Below, piece after piece: positions 8,689 through 15,975 of a stretch of DNA of 22,991 nucleotides; within the stretch, counting starts at the first letter, position 1; each line of letters opens with the position of its first letter. Position numbers and translations under genes: made by a program. The DNA comes from a virus: IMG/VR virus record IMGVR_UViG_3300027901_000037, positions 1 through 22,991 of that record, one strand, 5' to 3'. The notes under the pieces were generated by a model that was given only the letters and a program-made list of their open reading frames with translations, did no database searches and was not told the DNA's origin.

Positions 8689-8718
8689 CTCCAAATTAAA
8701 GGGCGGGTTTCCCCGCCC
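8689..8718 (-). terminator. GNRA-capped intrinsic terminator or 5' hairpin
   Basis: On the minus strand GGGCGGG, GAAA and CCCGCCC (8718-8701) form a perfect 7-bp GC stem closed by a GNRA tetraloop. TTTAATTT follows at once. It lies six bases after the stop of the 84-residue gene and its U-rich run ends where the adaptor ribosome site (GGAGG) begins. The U-run is imperfect, so termination may be partial. Confidence 0.65.
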
Positions 8719-8724
8719 GATCTG

Positions 8725-8979
8725 TTACCAGCCGATAGCGAATAACCGCTGATACTGCCCGTTGGTTATTGCCGCCGTTAGGGTGATCGTTGTTGATGTA
8801 ACTGCCATCCCAAGGGCTGCGCCATCGTCGATGTCTTGGAGCCACGCGAATTGAATTTTTGCAAGGCCAATATCTGTATTGGCAATGGTCGTGTCTGAGC
8901 CATCGCCAGCTACTTTTGTGATCGTGAGGCGCATGTCGCCCATGTGGGTCATTTTCTCGATTGTATATGTGTTTGCCAT
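8725..8979 (-). CDS. Small beta-rich phage protein
   Basis: The product has 84 residues starting MANTYTIEKMTHMGDMRLTI. It is dominated by short beta strands separated by Gly/Asp/Thr turns, with a Thr-rich strand (VTSTTITLTAAI) before the C-terminus. The start has GGAG six bases upstream, located inside the last codons of the glycosyltransferase gene, which ends two bases before. A G-rich hairpin with a U-run follows the stop. Small proteins of this layout ('MANTYTV...FGDMRV...DTGL...') are frequent next to capsid genes in environmental phages, and from memory they are unnamed. A virion decoration or head-completion role is possible. The function is unknown. Confidence 0.75.
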   Translation of the reverse strand: MANTYTIEKMTHMGDMRLTITKVAGDGSDTTIANTDIGLAKIQFAWLQDIDDGAALGMAVTSTTITLTAAITNGQYQRLFAIGW

Positions 8980-8980
8980 T

Positions 8981-9772
8981 TCATTTCTCCTTTACGCTTT
9001 GTTTAGCGCCTTCCACTATGCGCTTTCTGGCATAGATAACAGCCTGTTCATCTATTTCCTCTACCGCCTTCTCGCCACTGGATTGGCCGAATTGTCTCCA
9101 CTCATCGGGCCAGCAACGAGCATCATGGTAGTGAGGGCTCTTGATTCGTGTGTCTAGGTGGACATGGTATCCATGTTCCTGAGCCAGTTCGCAGAAGAAG
9201 GTGTCCTCCGTCTTGAACGGGGCCTTTCCGTCCGCTGTCTCGAATCCCTCTATCTCGTAAAACTGAGTCTGGAACCAGGGATAGGGTAGATTCTCAAAGA
9301 CCTCGCGCCTTATCATCATGCAGCCAGTACCGAGCATCCCCCTGTGAGATCCGCCGTAGGTGGTGAGATCAATAAGGCCAGCACTGAGAAACATCAGGCT
9401 ATCGCTCGTGTAACCGTCCTCTGCATAGAGAGCCATGCCAGCAACGGAACGCATCTCTGGCTCCTTGCGATAGTAAAGGCCGGAAAGGATATTGATGTTT
9501 GGATCTTTCATGTCCTCCATGAAAAGGTCAAAGGCATCGGGGAAGAGGCCGTTGTCGTGATCCCAAAAGAAGAGGAAGTCACAGTCAGTCCGCTTGAGAA
9601 AGGTAGCGGCAATGACATTGCGGTTGACCTCTATGTAGATGCCATTTTGGAAAATGACTTCAAAGTGATAGGCAGACCAATCTCGCCCACCCATCATGTG
9701 AATGAGCGAGATTGGCTGCGCTAGATGCACCTTGAAGCTACCTGTGGCAATTCCGATAGCTATTCTGTGCAT
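8981..9772 (-). CDS. Glycosyltransferase, GT-A fold, inside the capsid gene block
   Basis: The product has 263 residues. Residues 65-74 (DFLFFWDHDN) contain a DHD metal/nucleotide-sugar motif at the end of a hydrophobic strand, as in GT-A enzymes. GTGCMMIRREVFE (148-160) and the following TEDTFFCELAQEHGYHVHL (188-206) match the acceptor/catalytic region of GT2-like transferases, where an acidic pair follows a conserved strand and helix. No signal peptide or TM segment is seen, so it probably acts in the cytosol. The start is supported by AAGGAG six bases upstream, fused to the stop of the previous gene. The neighbours are capsid and adaptor genes. It may glycosylate virion proteins or a host glycan. 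Donor and acceptor cannot be read from the sequence. Glycosyltransferase is fairly secure; the family number is not. Confidence 0.75.
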   Translation of the reverse strand: MHRIAIGIATGSFKVHLAQPISLIHMMGGRDWSAYHFEVIFQNGIYIEVNRNVIAATFLKRTDCDFLFFWDHDNGLFPDAFDLFMEDMKDPNINILSGLYYRKEPEMRSVAGMALYAEDGYTSDSLMFLSAGLIDLTTYGGSHRGMLGTGCMMIRREVFENLPYPWFQTQFYEIEGFETADGKAPFKTEDTFFCELAQEHGYHVHLDTRIKSPHYHDARCWPDEWRQFGQSSGEKAVEEIDEQAVIYARKRIVEGAKQSVKEK

Positions 9773-9780
9773 GATGCTCC

Positions 9781-10539
9781 TTACGAATAGAGGCGCAAAT
9801 GGATCGTGGTGTACTTGGTATCCACGCCAGCAGCTCCGATGTTGCTACCGACGATGGGATAGGCGTACTTCGCCCAATCGTTGGTTGCGGCTGTGATTGC
9901 AGCCACAGAGCCAGCGACAGTGCCGAGCACCACCATGATCCCCAAGGGAATAGAACCATCACAGAGACAGGTTGCAGGACCGAAGGTCTGCAGCCAGAAA
10001 TAATAGCCGCTGGTTACAGCGATCAGCGGCACTCCGGCAGCGCCATTTTCCTCAGCCGCACTGTGCGTCACCTTGTAGAAGGGGTTCGGCAACAGATCGG
10101 CTTGGCCTGTGGCCAGCAGAGCTGTCTTGATCGGATCGTACAGGGTTAAGGTTGATGTCCCTGTGGTTTCAGTGGTCGCGGTGTTCTTTCTGATCTTGAA
10201 AGTCTGACCAACACCGCCCGTCTCACGGGTTGAGATGTAGCCCTCAGCGTACATATTGGCGGTAACTGCCGTGGTATTCACCGTGACAGTTATTTCTTTG
10301 TCGCCAGCGGACTGAGCTGAGGTATCAACATCTTCATGGCCGGAAGGCGGGGCAGTTGAGATGCACATCTTACCAGCGGCCAGCGTGCCACCAGCCAAGG
10401 CATAGTGAAACACTCTGCCGTCAGCCAACTGCATCCTGGTCCCAAGGGCGTGCTTCGCGGTTGCAGACTCCTCGAAGATCCCCTGCTGAATGACAAGACC
10501 AGTGGTTTTCTCAAACCCATACTTGCTTCCAGATCCCAT
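9781..10539 (-). CDS. Capsid-associated (decoration-like) virion protein
   Basis: The product has 252 residues, encoded directly after the major capsid gene. It is rich in Ala, Gly, Thr and Val with alternating beta strands. It includes a conserved-looking stretch at about 31-58 (ALGTRMQLADGRVFHYAL followed by AGGTLAAGK) that I have often seen in phage proteins beside the capsid gene. A repeated-strand region (EITVTVNTTAVTANMYAEGY) follows, and the C-terminus is Gly/Ala-rich. The start ATG has AGGAG eight bases upstream and follows a hairpin. The stop TAA is fused to the ribosome site of the glycosyltransferase. Position suggests a capsid decoration or head-stabilising protein; I cannot name a family. 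Confidence 0.75.
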   Translation of the reverse strand: MGSGSKYGFEKTTGLVIQQGIFEESATAKHALGTRMQLADGRVFHYALAGGTLAAGKMCISTAPPSGHEDVDTSAQSAGDKEITVTVNTTAVTANMYAEGYISTRETGGVGQTFKIRKNTATTETTGTSTLTLYDPIKTALLATGQADLLPNPFYKVTHSAAEENGAAGVPLIAVTSGYYFWLQTFGPATCLCDGSIPLGIMVVLGTVAGSVAAITAATNDWAKYAYPIVGSNIGAAGVDTKYTTIHLRLYS

Positions 10540-10560
10540 AGTAATTCTCCTTTAAGCGTA

Positions 10561-10580
10561 GGGACGGTTCGTGCCGCCCC
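10561..10580 (-). promoter_or_regulatory. RNA hairpin between capsid gene and decoration-like gene
   Basis: On the minus strand GGGGCGG, CACGAA and CCGTCCC form a 7-bp stem with one G-U wobble. The plus-strand copy has an A-C mismatch at that position, so the structure favours RNA made from the minus strand. No U-run follows, so it is a weak terminator candidate at best. It lies about 20 bases before the ATG of the next gene and could be a processing or mRNA-stabilising element. Confidence 0.45.
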
Positions 10581-10598
10581 TCTCCGCCAGTTGTTTGT

Positions 10599-11546
10599 TT
10601 AGGTCAGGTTGCTGTGCTTGCGATGGCTGTTCCTCCGTGTGCAGATCATGTTGCCTTTCCACAAAATCTGCATGGACTTGGTTGCCTGATTGGTGGGGAC
10701 CTTCCAGGCCGTCCTGACGAACTGACCAGACCTATGGACAGCAAAACCCCAATGCCTGTCGTTCATGGCATAGGCGTAACCGGAGGGGCATTTGCCATCG
10801 CTGAATATCTCAGCCTGGTCCAGCATGTAAACGCCATCGAATCCAGCTTTTGCCGCCCTGGACGACACAAACCTTTGCTGAGTCTGGAGCTGGTTCAGCC
10901 AGCTATCGAGCAGAGCATCGGTTGTGACAATCAGGTTCGGCTTGTCATTCACTGAATCGCCAATTTTGGCGTCGGTACGCATGGTGCGAAAGACGGCAGA
11001 GGTAGCGGGCTCCGAAGTTGTGGTAACTCCGGCACTCCAGCGGCTCATATCGTCCTGCGCGATTGATCCATACGCGGTTGATGTGGTGGTGTTGAAAAGC
11101 GCCTCCAGACCATCTAGGTCCTTGTTCTCATTGCCTGTCCCGTCCGAGTACAGGCCGTCCGCAAGGTCGTCCCGAATGGATTCCTGAGCGTTTTCCAACT
11201 TGGTTACGACCATGTCCACCTCTTCTTCGGGGCCAGCGTTCTCCAGCTCCTCAGTCCAGATGATGGTCACGTTGACGTAGTAGTGTTTCCAATCGAACAG
11301 CGCCGAATTGATGATGTCCTTGCGGGCAATATCAAACTGATCCGCGCCGTCGAAGGAGCCACCCGTTAGCCGATCATAGGTTAAGGGGACCTTGATCTGC
11401 TTGCCGCCAGAGGGACGCTGCTTCGGGTTCCTCAAGGCTCGATAGATGAGCCAGTTAGAGAGGAAATACTGATCGAAAGCTCGTCCACCATCTGAAATAA
11501 AATGGTCGCGGGTAACAGACTCAAGCTCCGAACGGGTAAGGGCCAT
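10599..11546 (-). CDS. Major capsid protein, HK97-like fold
   Basis: The product has 315 residues and forms the icosahedral shell. Residues 1-30 are an N-terminal arm and helix. Residues about 45-95 fit an extended loop of beta strands (GGKQIKVPLTYDRLTGG, then KHYYVNVTIIWTEE). Residues 107-133 form the long spine-type helix (EEVDMVVTKLENAQESIRDD). DGLEALF (145-151) and LIVTTDALLDSWLNQLQTQ (205-223) are typical of capsid proteins of this type, where the P-domain helix follows. The C-terminus reads QILWKGNMICTRRNSHRK. The length is normal for the fold. It follows the scaffold gene by 14 bases and has a strong AGGAGG site. No protease gene is visible nearby, consistent with a separate scaffold. 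Homology to a named family is not established. Confidence 0.85.
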   Translation of the reverse strand: MALTRSELESVTRDHFISDGGRAFDQYFLSNWLIYRALRNPKQRPSGGKQIKVPLTYDRLTGGSFDGADQFDIARKDIINSALFDWKHYYVNVTIIWTEELENAGPEEEVDMVVTKLENAQESIRDDLADGLYSDGTGNENKDLDGLEALFNTTTSTAYGSIAQDDMSRWSAGVTTTSEPATSAVFRTMRTDAKIGDSVNDKPNLIVTTDALLDSWLNQLQTQQRFVSSRAAKAGFDGVYMLDQAEIFSDGKCPSGYAYAMNDRHWGFAVHRSGQFVRTAWKVPTNQATKSMQILWKGNMICTRRNSHRKHSNLT

Positions 11547-11560
11547 AATTTAACCTCCTA

Positions 11561-12520
11561 TTACCACCGCTCTCTTAGCCTTCGGAGGCGGTCTGCAAGG
11601 ACGGCCCTCCGGCCACCGTGCTGTGCGGTATCTGCCAGCTCCGGCGGTACGGCGGTAGAGGCCCCCGCTTGAGGTCCAGTGCTGGTTGCCCCATCTAATA
11701 CCTGGGCTCCCTGCTTGGCCCTCACAGCTTCAAGGGTCTTTTTGCGCTCGTCCTCGCGTATTTGTTTTTCTAGTTCTTCCCTTGCCGACTGTTGTTCTTC
11801 GGAGCCCTTTTTCGCTTGGATGGCATGGAAGGCCGAGATTGCGTTATGGATAGGATTCTTCTGAATAAACCGCGAAATCTCGCCAGATGAAACCATTGTC
11901 ATAAAATCGGGATTTTCCTCAGCAAATTGCTCAATCCCCTTGGCAATGGCCTCTTCCTGAGCCCTCTGTGCAGCTTCCTCTCGAAGTCTTGTCAGGGCCT
12001 TGGACTCTACACTTTCACGAAGTCCACTCAGAAATGCTTTTGGCGATCTCTGGAAGTCCTCGATGATTTCCTCTTCACCTTTGGAGAGGATCTCGTCGAA
12101 AGGATCTTTCTCAGGCTCAGGCACGGGCTCAGGCTGGCGCTGCGGGTATTGGAATTGTCCCATCATCCGCATGTGAGCATCGTACTGGTCGATGCGCTTG
12201 GCCTGGTCCTCCATAGTCCCTTTGGCTTGTTGAAGTTCTTGCCGCAGGGCATCCCTTTCCTTAATCATCTCTTGCCATCTTGGATGCTCATGGAAAGGGG
12301 CTTTTGCGTCAGGCTCCTTTGGCTCTTCCGCGATTAACTGTCCCTCGTCGTCCGACTCATCATCCGTTTTTAGCGGGTCGTCACCCGTATCGTCGTCGAG
12401 GTGGTCGTAATCATCTAGGTCGAGGTTGTGAGTTCCTAGTTCGTCGGCGGACGGCCCGACACCAGCTTGAGCATCATGCTCACGAAGGTCTTTAGCGTCT
12501 CTTTCGTCGTCATGTTCCAT
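11561..12520 (-). CDS. Capsid scaffold protein
   Basis: From ATG 12520 the product has 319 residues. This ATG has GGAGGAA six bases upstream; the in-frame ATGs further upstream lie in or next to the terminator and lack a site. Residues 1-70 are extremely acidic with Asp runs (DLDDYDHLDDDTGDD). About residues 80-125 (ERDALRQELQQAKGTMEDQA) and 180-215 are charged coiled-coil helices. The C-terminus is basic (RRAVLADRLRRLRERW). Acidic, helical proteins with a basic C-terminal tail immediately before the capsid gene are the hallmark of phage scaffolds: they guide shell assembly and leave before or during DNA packaging. The basic tail probably contacts the capsid protein. No protease motif is visible. 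Function is confidently inferred from position and composition. Confidence 0.8.
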   Translation of the reverse strand: MEHDDERDAKDLREHDAQAGVGPSADELGTHNLDLDDYDHLDDDTGDDPLKTDDESDDEGQLIAEEPKEPDAKAPFHEHPRWQEMIKERDALRQELQQAKGTMEDQAKRIDQYDAHMRMMGQFQYPQRQPEPVPEPEKDPFDEILSKGEEEIIEDFQRSPKAFLSGLRESVESKALTRLREEAAQRAQEEAIAKGIEQFAEENPDFMTMVSSGEISRFIQKNPIHNAISAFHAIQAKKGSEEQQSAREELEKQIREDERKKTLEAVRAKQGAQVLDGATSTGPQAGASTAVPPELADTAQHGGRRAVLADRLRRLRERW

Positions 12521-12541
12521 GATTCTTTCCTCCATCGGACA

Positions 12542-12567
12542 TAAAAAAACCGCCAGCAAGTGGCGGT
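12542..12567 (-). terminator. Intrinsic terminator before scaffold
   Basis: On the minus strand ACCGCCA, CTTGC and TGGCGGT form a 7-bp stem with a 5-base loop, followed by a run of seven T in total. It lies 27 bases after the stop of the basic protein gene. The scaffold ribosome site begins about ten bases after the T-run, leaving no room for a promoter in between, so readthrough or a promoter within upstream genes must feed scaffold and capsid. Confidence 0.8.
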
Positions 12568-12593
12568 CTGTCCAGGTTGTTGAGAGTTAAGTT

Positions 12594-13031
12594 CTACGGC
12601 GGCGTGCCAAGCCGTTGGGCAGCCTCTTTCCTCCGGTCTGTTTCGGCTTCGGCAAGTCGCCTGTCAGCCTCTTTACTAAGAAATCGCTGCATCTGAGCTG
12701 GTGTGTATCCAGCGGCTTTCAGAACGGCCATTTTGCGCTCTACACTTCCACTAGGTTTGGAGAGATCCAACTGTCTCTTTGTTGGTTTGGGCTTCTGCTT
12801 CTTCGCTGGCTTTGTTAGCCTAGTTATCTTAGCGGCCTGTGGGACCCCCGCAGCTTTCAATACATCAGCTCGTGTAGATGGGTCATTGATTTGACTCATT
12901 ACTCGTTCTGTAAAGGACTTCTGCGCTGGTCCCAGGCCCTTGTCGAGGAGACTACTTTGGCCCACCCGCGTCTGAGGGGTAGCTTTCTTTATCGTCTTAT
13001 TTCGCGTAGTTGCCTGGACTTCTCCGTTCAC
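12594..13031 (-). CDS. Small basic protein of the head-gene region
   Basis: The product has 145 residues from GTG 13031, chosen because AGGGGG lies six bases upstream and because the GTG overlaps the stop of the previous small gene as GTGA. The in-frame ATG further upstream (13076) would overlap that gene by 49 bases and has no site. It is rich in Lys, Arg, Ala and Gln. Two copies of VLKAAG occur at 57-62 and 103-108, each followed by Pro/Gln, suggesting an internal duplication. The middle (KPAKKQKPKPTKRQ) is strongly basic and could bind nucleic acid. It precedes the terminator before scaffold. The function is unknown; a DNA-contacting head or packaging factor is possible. Confidence 0.7.
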   Translation of the reverse strand: MNGEVQATTRNKTIKKATPQTRVGQSSLLDKGLGPAQKSFTERVMSQINDPSTRADVLKAAGVPQAAKITRLTKPAKKQKPKPTKRQLDLSKPSGSVERKMAVLKAAGYTPAQMQRFLSKEADRRLAEAETDRRKEAAQRLGTPP

Positions 13032-13183
13032 TTTTTGCCCCCTTTCTTTTTCGAGTTGTCGTAAATGCCAAAGCATTTTCCGGCAACTTGGCGAGTGGGG
13101 CGATTGTCTCCCTCGTGGCGCAAATACTGGATGCAGCGTGAGACAAACTTGCCCCTGTTTTCTCCTGCTTTTGGCGTCGGCAT
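13028..13183 (-). CDS. 51-residue conserved-type phage protein, easily missed
   Basis: This short gene starts at an ATG with AGGAGG five bases upstream. It encodes 51 residues beginning MPTPKAGENRGKFVSRCIQY and ending in a Lys/Gly tail (KKKGGKK). The MPxPKxGE...FVSRC...RQVAGKC pattern resembles the short N-terminal 'P-K-x-x-E...F-x-x-R-C...R-x-A-x-C' motif that I know from small proteins or protease leaders encoded between portal and capsid in many phages. It has Cys 17 and Cys 37. It sits 14 bases after the FmdB-like gene, and its TGA overlaps the GTG of the next gene. The role is unknown; a head assembly helper is plausible. Both start and stop are well supported by context. Confidence 0.72.
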   Translation of the reverse strand: MPTPKAGENRGKFVSRCIQYLRHEGDNRPTRQVAGKCFGIYDNSKKKGGKK

Positions 13184-13197
13184 AGCTCCCTCCTCTC

Positions 13198-13518
13198 CTA
13201 GAATCTTTCTAAGTATTCTTTTCTGCGCTCCTGCACTCTTGGATGAGGATCTGCGTACTCTCTCTCAATGTGAGCCCTTGCTTGCTCTCTAGTGGAAATA
13301 TACTCTTGCTTACCTTTCTGCGCGAATTCCAGATCGTTTAAGTATCCATTGACAGAGCGTATCCAAGAGGCGTCGCTTCGCTTTACCCCTCCATGACCGA
13401 GTGTTATTAGCCTACGCATTTGAGTGTGGCATTTGTCGCAGCGTGGCTTTTCATCCATGCCAGTTGAGAGTTCGACCTGAACCATGCAATTCGTACATTC
13501 GTAATCGTATAGCGGCAT
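13198..13518 (-). CDS. FmdB-like zinc-ribbon protein
   Basis: The product has 106 residues. MPLYDYECTNC with a second CDKC (C8, C11, C27, C30) is the signature of the FmdB/CxxC_CxxC zinc-ribbon family, which starts MPxYxYxCxxC. The remaining 75 residues are charged and helical, including a C-terminal Arg/Glu-rich helix (HPRVQERRKEYLERF). It follows the portal gene; the portal stop TAA is fused to AAGGAG six bases before the ATG. FmdB-type ribbons occur in phages next to portal genes, but their job there is not established. It probably binds zinc and may help head assembly or act on host regulation. Family assignment is confident, function is not. Confidence 0.8.
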   Translation of the reverse strand: MPLYDYECTNCMVQVELSTGMDEKPRCDKCHTQMRRLITLGHGGVKRSDASWIRSVNGYLNDLEFAQKGKQEYISTREQARAHIEREYADPHPRVQERRKEYLERF

Positions 13519-13528
13519 TAGCGGCTCC

Positions 13529-15502
13529 TTACATGGCTATCTGAGCTTGTTCGCCCTGCAGTTCTTTTACTTGCTGGACGTAAGCGTTATAGGTAGTCTC
13601 ATCCATATTGGCTATTTCTTGGACTGTTTGCATGACTCTAGGATCAACGCCTAGATTCTGCATCCTTTCGATCAGAGGCCCGACTATACCCATCTCCATT
13701 CTCGCGGTGACTTCGGCACGATCCGGCCACTCCAGGGCTTCAAGCAATTCCCTGATGTCGATAGCTCCGAGCTTAAAGAGATCCATAGCCTCTTCTCTTT
13801 GCTGTAACCTGGACACTGGCATGGTAGATCCACTAACGACTTGGAAATAAATCGGGGCAATCGACTCCATTCCCACCAGGGACCCTCTCACAGGTAGGCC
13901 ATTTTCCTGCAAATAATAGAATCTCTGCTCTGTGTACCAGTTCTGAACGTGGGAGATAAACATTCTGCCGCGATCACGAATCATGCGCCCGTAAGTCCTA
14001 ACTTTGCCCCTGATAACTGTGTGCATATTTTCTAGGATGGCTGCGATTGACTTATATGCGAGGCGTCCTTTCATTACCTGGGGATCGGTGAGATCGAAAG
14101 TCCCTGCTATCTTGTCAAAAAGCTCCCGATACACTGTGAGGATGCGCTCTATGTCATTCTGTACGGGCGGACTGTCCATGTAACGGATCGCCTTGGCAAC
14201 GATGCTATTCTTGGGATTGACTATCCTGGCTGCATTGCTGAAATCGGAATTGGGAACCATTGTGTCTTTCGGGTTAATGAGCGGGGATCTGGCCAAGCGA
14301 TCTTTCATGTAATTAAGCTGACTTAGGCACTTGTCGATCTCGATATTTATCTGTTCCAGTTGTTCTATCGCAGCATAGCCCCACGGACTGACGGGATCTC
14401 TCGTGGATGGGGTGAGCGTGAATGGGAATCTGCCGAAGAGGAAAGTCTGCGATGTTTTTTCTACTGGCAAGGCATGGTTGATGCTTGGATTTGGCCTGTC
14501 CGACAGTACGACATCGCCACCGTTGCAAGTTGTAACGCAGCGTATATAGCCAGGATATTTGGGCAACCTTTCCAACATGGCTGGCTGCAATGTTTTCAGT
14601 TCACCCGACGACAGATCCAGACTGTGAATCGCCTCTTTAGTTTGGGCAGTTACAAGTGTGTAGTCTTTTACCCATATTTCGAGGATAAGAACATCATCGC
14701 CTCGTCCCATTACGCTCAACATGGCAGGATTGCCTTCCAGGTAGGCGCGGTCACGAGCATAATCCCCGAAGTGTGAACGAGGCACTGGTCTTGCAGATCC
14801 ACCCACTATCTCTTGTCTTTTCTCACCGAGATCGGCTTTCCATTCTTCATCCGCCTTAATCTCTTTCTTCATGTGAGGCCATTTGCGACGAGCTTGATTG
14901 ATTGGCATCGTGTAGTAGTGAAGTGCAGCTTCCCATTTCTCTGGCCTTCTCTCATTGAGGGGCCAGAAACCGAAATTGTGAGGATCGACTACGATAGTCT
15001 CAGCCTCACCCAGGCCATTATTCAACGCCGGATTGAATATGACCTTCTCGATAGTGGCTCCGTGAACCTCAGCCATCTTGACAGAATCTCCATAGATGTC
15101 CTGTTGCTCAGTTTCACTCCACCAGTACCTCGCTATGTTATGGAGCTTATCCGCAATGTCGTCATTCTCACCGACCACATCGAATGTGGGATTATTGTCG
15201 GTAAGAAGGTTGACAGTCCGCTCTATGTGAGCGTTGACGAGGCTGATGGATGCCAAAGGGATCGGCGCTGATGCGCCGGATCTCCAGTGATGGTTGCGAT
15301 ACATCTCATAGTTCCGATGCCATTTCTCTGGTAGGCGCTTTTTGTGCTTGTCCCTGATTACTGCATCGAGAATGGCGAAGGCAGCGTGGCCAACGTGCTC
15401 ATCCTTTTCCGGCGGGATAAGACAATTGACTTGCTGCTTTTCCTTCTCATCCAGGTTAGCTGCACCACTATCCGGCGTTCTTCTAACCTCTACAATGGCC
15501 AT
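13529..15502 (-). CDS. Portal protein
   Basis: With the start at ATG 15502 the product has 657 residues. This ATG has GGAG nine bases upstream, whereas the TTG at 15511 directly abuts it. The protein forms the ring at one capsid vertex through which DNA enters and leaves. The N-terminal segment (about residues 40-85) has WHRNYEMYRNHHW followed by IPLASISLVNAHIERTV, a typical portal start. The middle has GYAAIEQLEQINIEIDKCL and NYMKDRLARSPLINP, which look like the portal clip/stem helices. The C-terminal 100 residues form a helical wing/crown ending in Gln/Glu-rich sequence. The length is close to P22 gp1 (725 residues), consistent with a short-tailed phage. It lies between the Cys-rich protein and the FmdB gene. 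The assignment is supported by sequence pattern and by the TerL-portal-scaffold-capsid order. Confidence 0.87.
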   Translation of the reverse strand: MAIVEVRRTPDSGAANLDEKEKQQVNCLIPPEKDEHVGHAAFAILDAVIRDKHKKRLPEKWHRNYEMYRNHHWRSGASAPIPLASISLVNAHIERTVNLLTDNNPTFDVVGENDDIADKLHNIARYWWSETEQQDIYGDSVKMAEVHGATIEKVIFNPALNNGLGEAETIVVDPHNFGFWPLNERRPEKWEAALHYYTMPINQARRKWPHMKKEIKADEEWKADLGEKRQEIVGGSARPVPRSHFGDYARDRAYLEGNPAMLSVMGRGDDVLILEIWVKDYTLVTAQTKEAIHSLDLSSGELKTLQPAMLERLPKYPGYIRCVTTCNGGDVVLSDRPNPSINHALPVEKTSQTFLFGRFPFTLTPSTRDPVSPWGYAAIEQLEQINIEIDKCLSQLNYMKDRLARSPLINPKDTMVPNSDFSNAARIVNPKNSIVAKAIRYMDSPPVQNDIERILTVYRELFDKIAGTFDLTDPQVMKGRLAYKSIAAILENMHTVIRGKVRTYGRMIRDRGRMFISHVQNWYTEQRFYYLQENGLPVRGSLVGMESIAPIYFQVVSGSTMPVSRLQQREEAMDLFKLGAIDIRELLEALEWPDRAEVTARMEMGIVGPLIERMQNLGVDPRVMQTVQEIANMDETTYNAYVQQVKELQGEQAQIAM

Positions 15503-15507
15503 TTCTG

Positions 15508-15975
15508 TCAACTCCTATCTTTCTTCCCTGGTTGTTTGAATACCCATCTCGTGTGACACTGTGCCGTCGCATACACATTGCCACTTGAATGTTCGAGAAT
15601 GGGTTCTCGACCACAGCCACAGGGACAGAGCTTGATTCCTTCCTCCACCTTGGGCTGCGCCCTTACCGTGTATTGCTCTGCCTGTCCGTCAATCACAAGC
15701 GTATTAGCCTCCTCTTCCCTGCCTGGAATATGAGGAATGAATAAATGAGCATCTCCGCCTTCTGACATGGGACAGACTAACCCCTTACCAGTTGCATCGG
15801 GCTCTGGCATTATCCAGTGATCGCAGCCTACTCTCCTCTGAAACATGGAGCCCTTGAGTGGTATATCCAGCTCTTTCACCTGGGCGTTAGCGATCCACCG
15901 CCTACACATGGCGCAAGCGATTTTAAGTACCCGATGTTGCTCTTGGAATTCCTGAACCTCTTGTATTAGTGCCAT
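15508..15975 (-). CDS. Hypothetical Cys-rich protein between TerL and portal
   Basis: The product has 155 residues starting MALIQEVQEFQEQHRV. Eight cysteines fall in groups: CAMC (21-24), C51, C68, CPCGC (117-121) and C140. The first and the CPCGC/C140 groups could each bind zinc. The rest is a mix of helices at the N-terminus and beta strands (EEEANTLVIDGQAEQYTV). The start overlaps the stop of the small membrane gene as TAATG and has GAGGG upstream. The TGA lies six bases before the portal start, and the portal ribosome site lies inside this gene, so the two are coupled. I do not recognise the family. It may be an assembly or packaging accessory factor. Confidence 0.75.
   Translation of the reverse strand: MALIQEVQEFQEQHRVLKIACAMCRRWIANAQVKELDIPLKGSMFQRRVGCDHWIMPEPDATGKGLVCPMSEGGDAHLFIPHIPGREEEANTLVIDGQAEQYTVRAQPKVEEGIKLCPCGCGREPILEHSSGNVYATAQCHTRWVFKQPGKKDRS

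Noticed and set aside
12521-12559. N-terminal extension of scaffold (MLAVFLCPMEERI)
   Set aside because: It would start in the terminator region without a ribosome site, and it covers the GGAGG used by ATG 12520.
14813-15271. 152-codon open frame on the plus strand
   Set aside because: Antisense to the portal gene; no start signal or motif.
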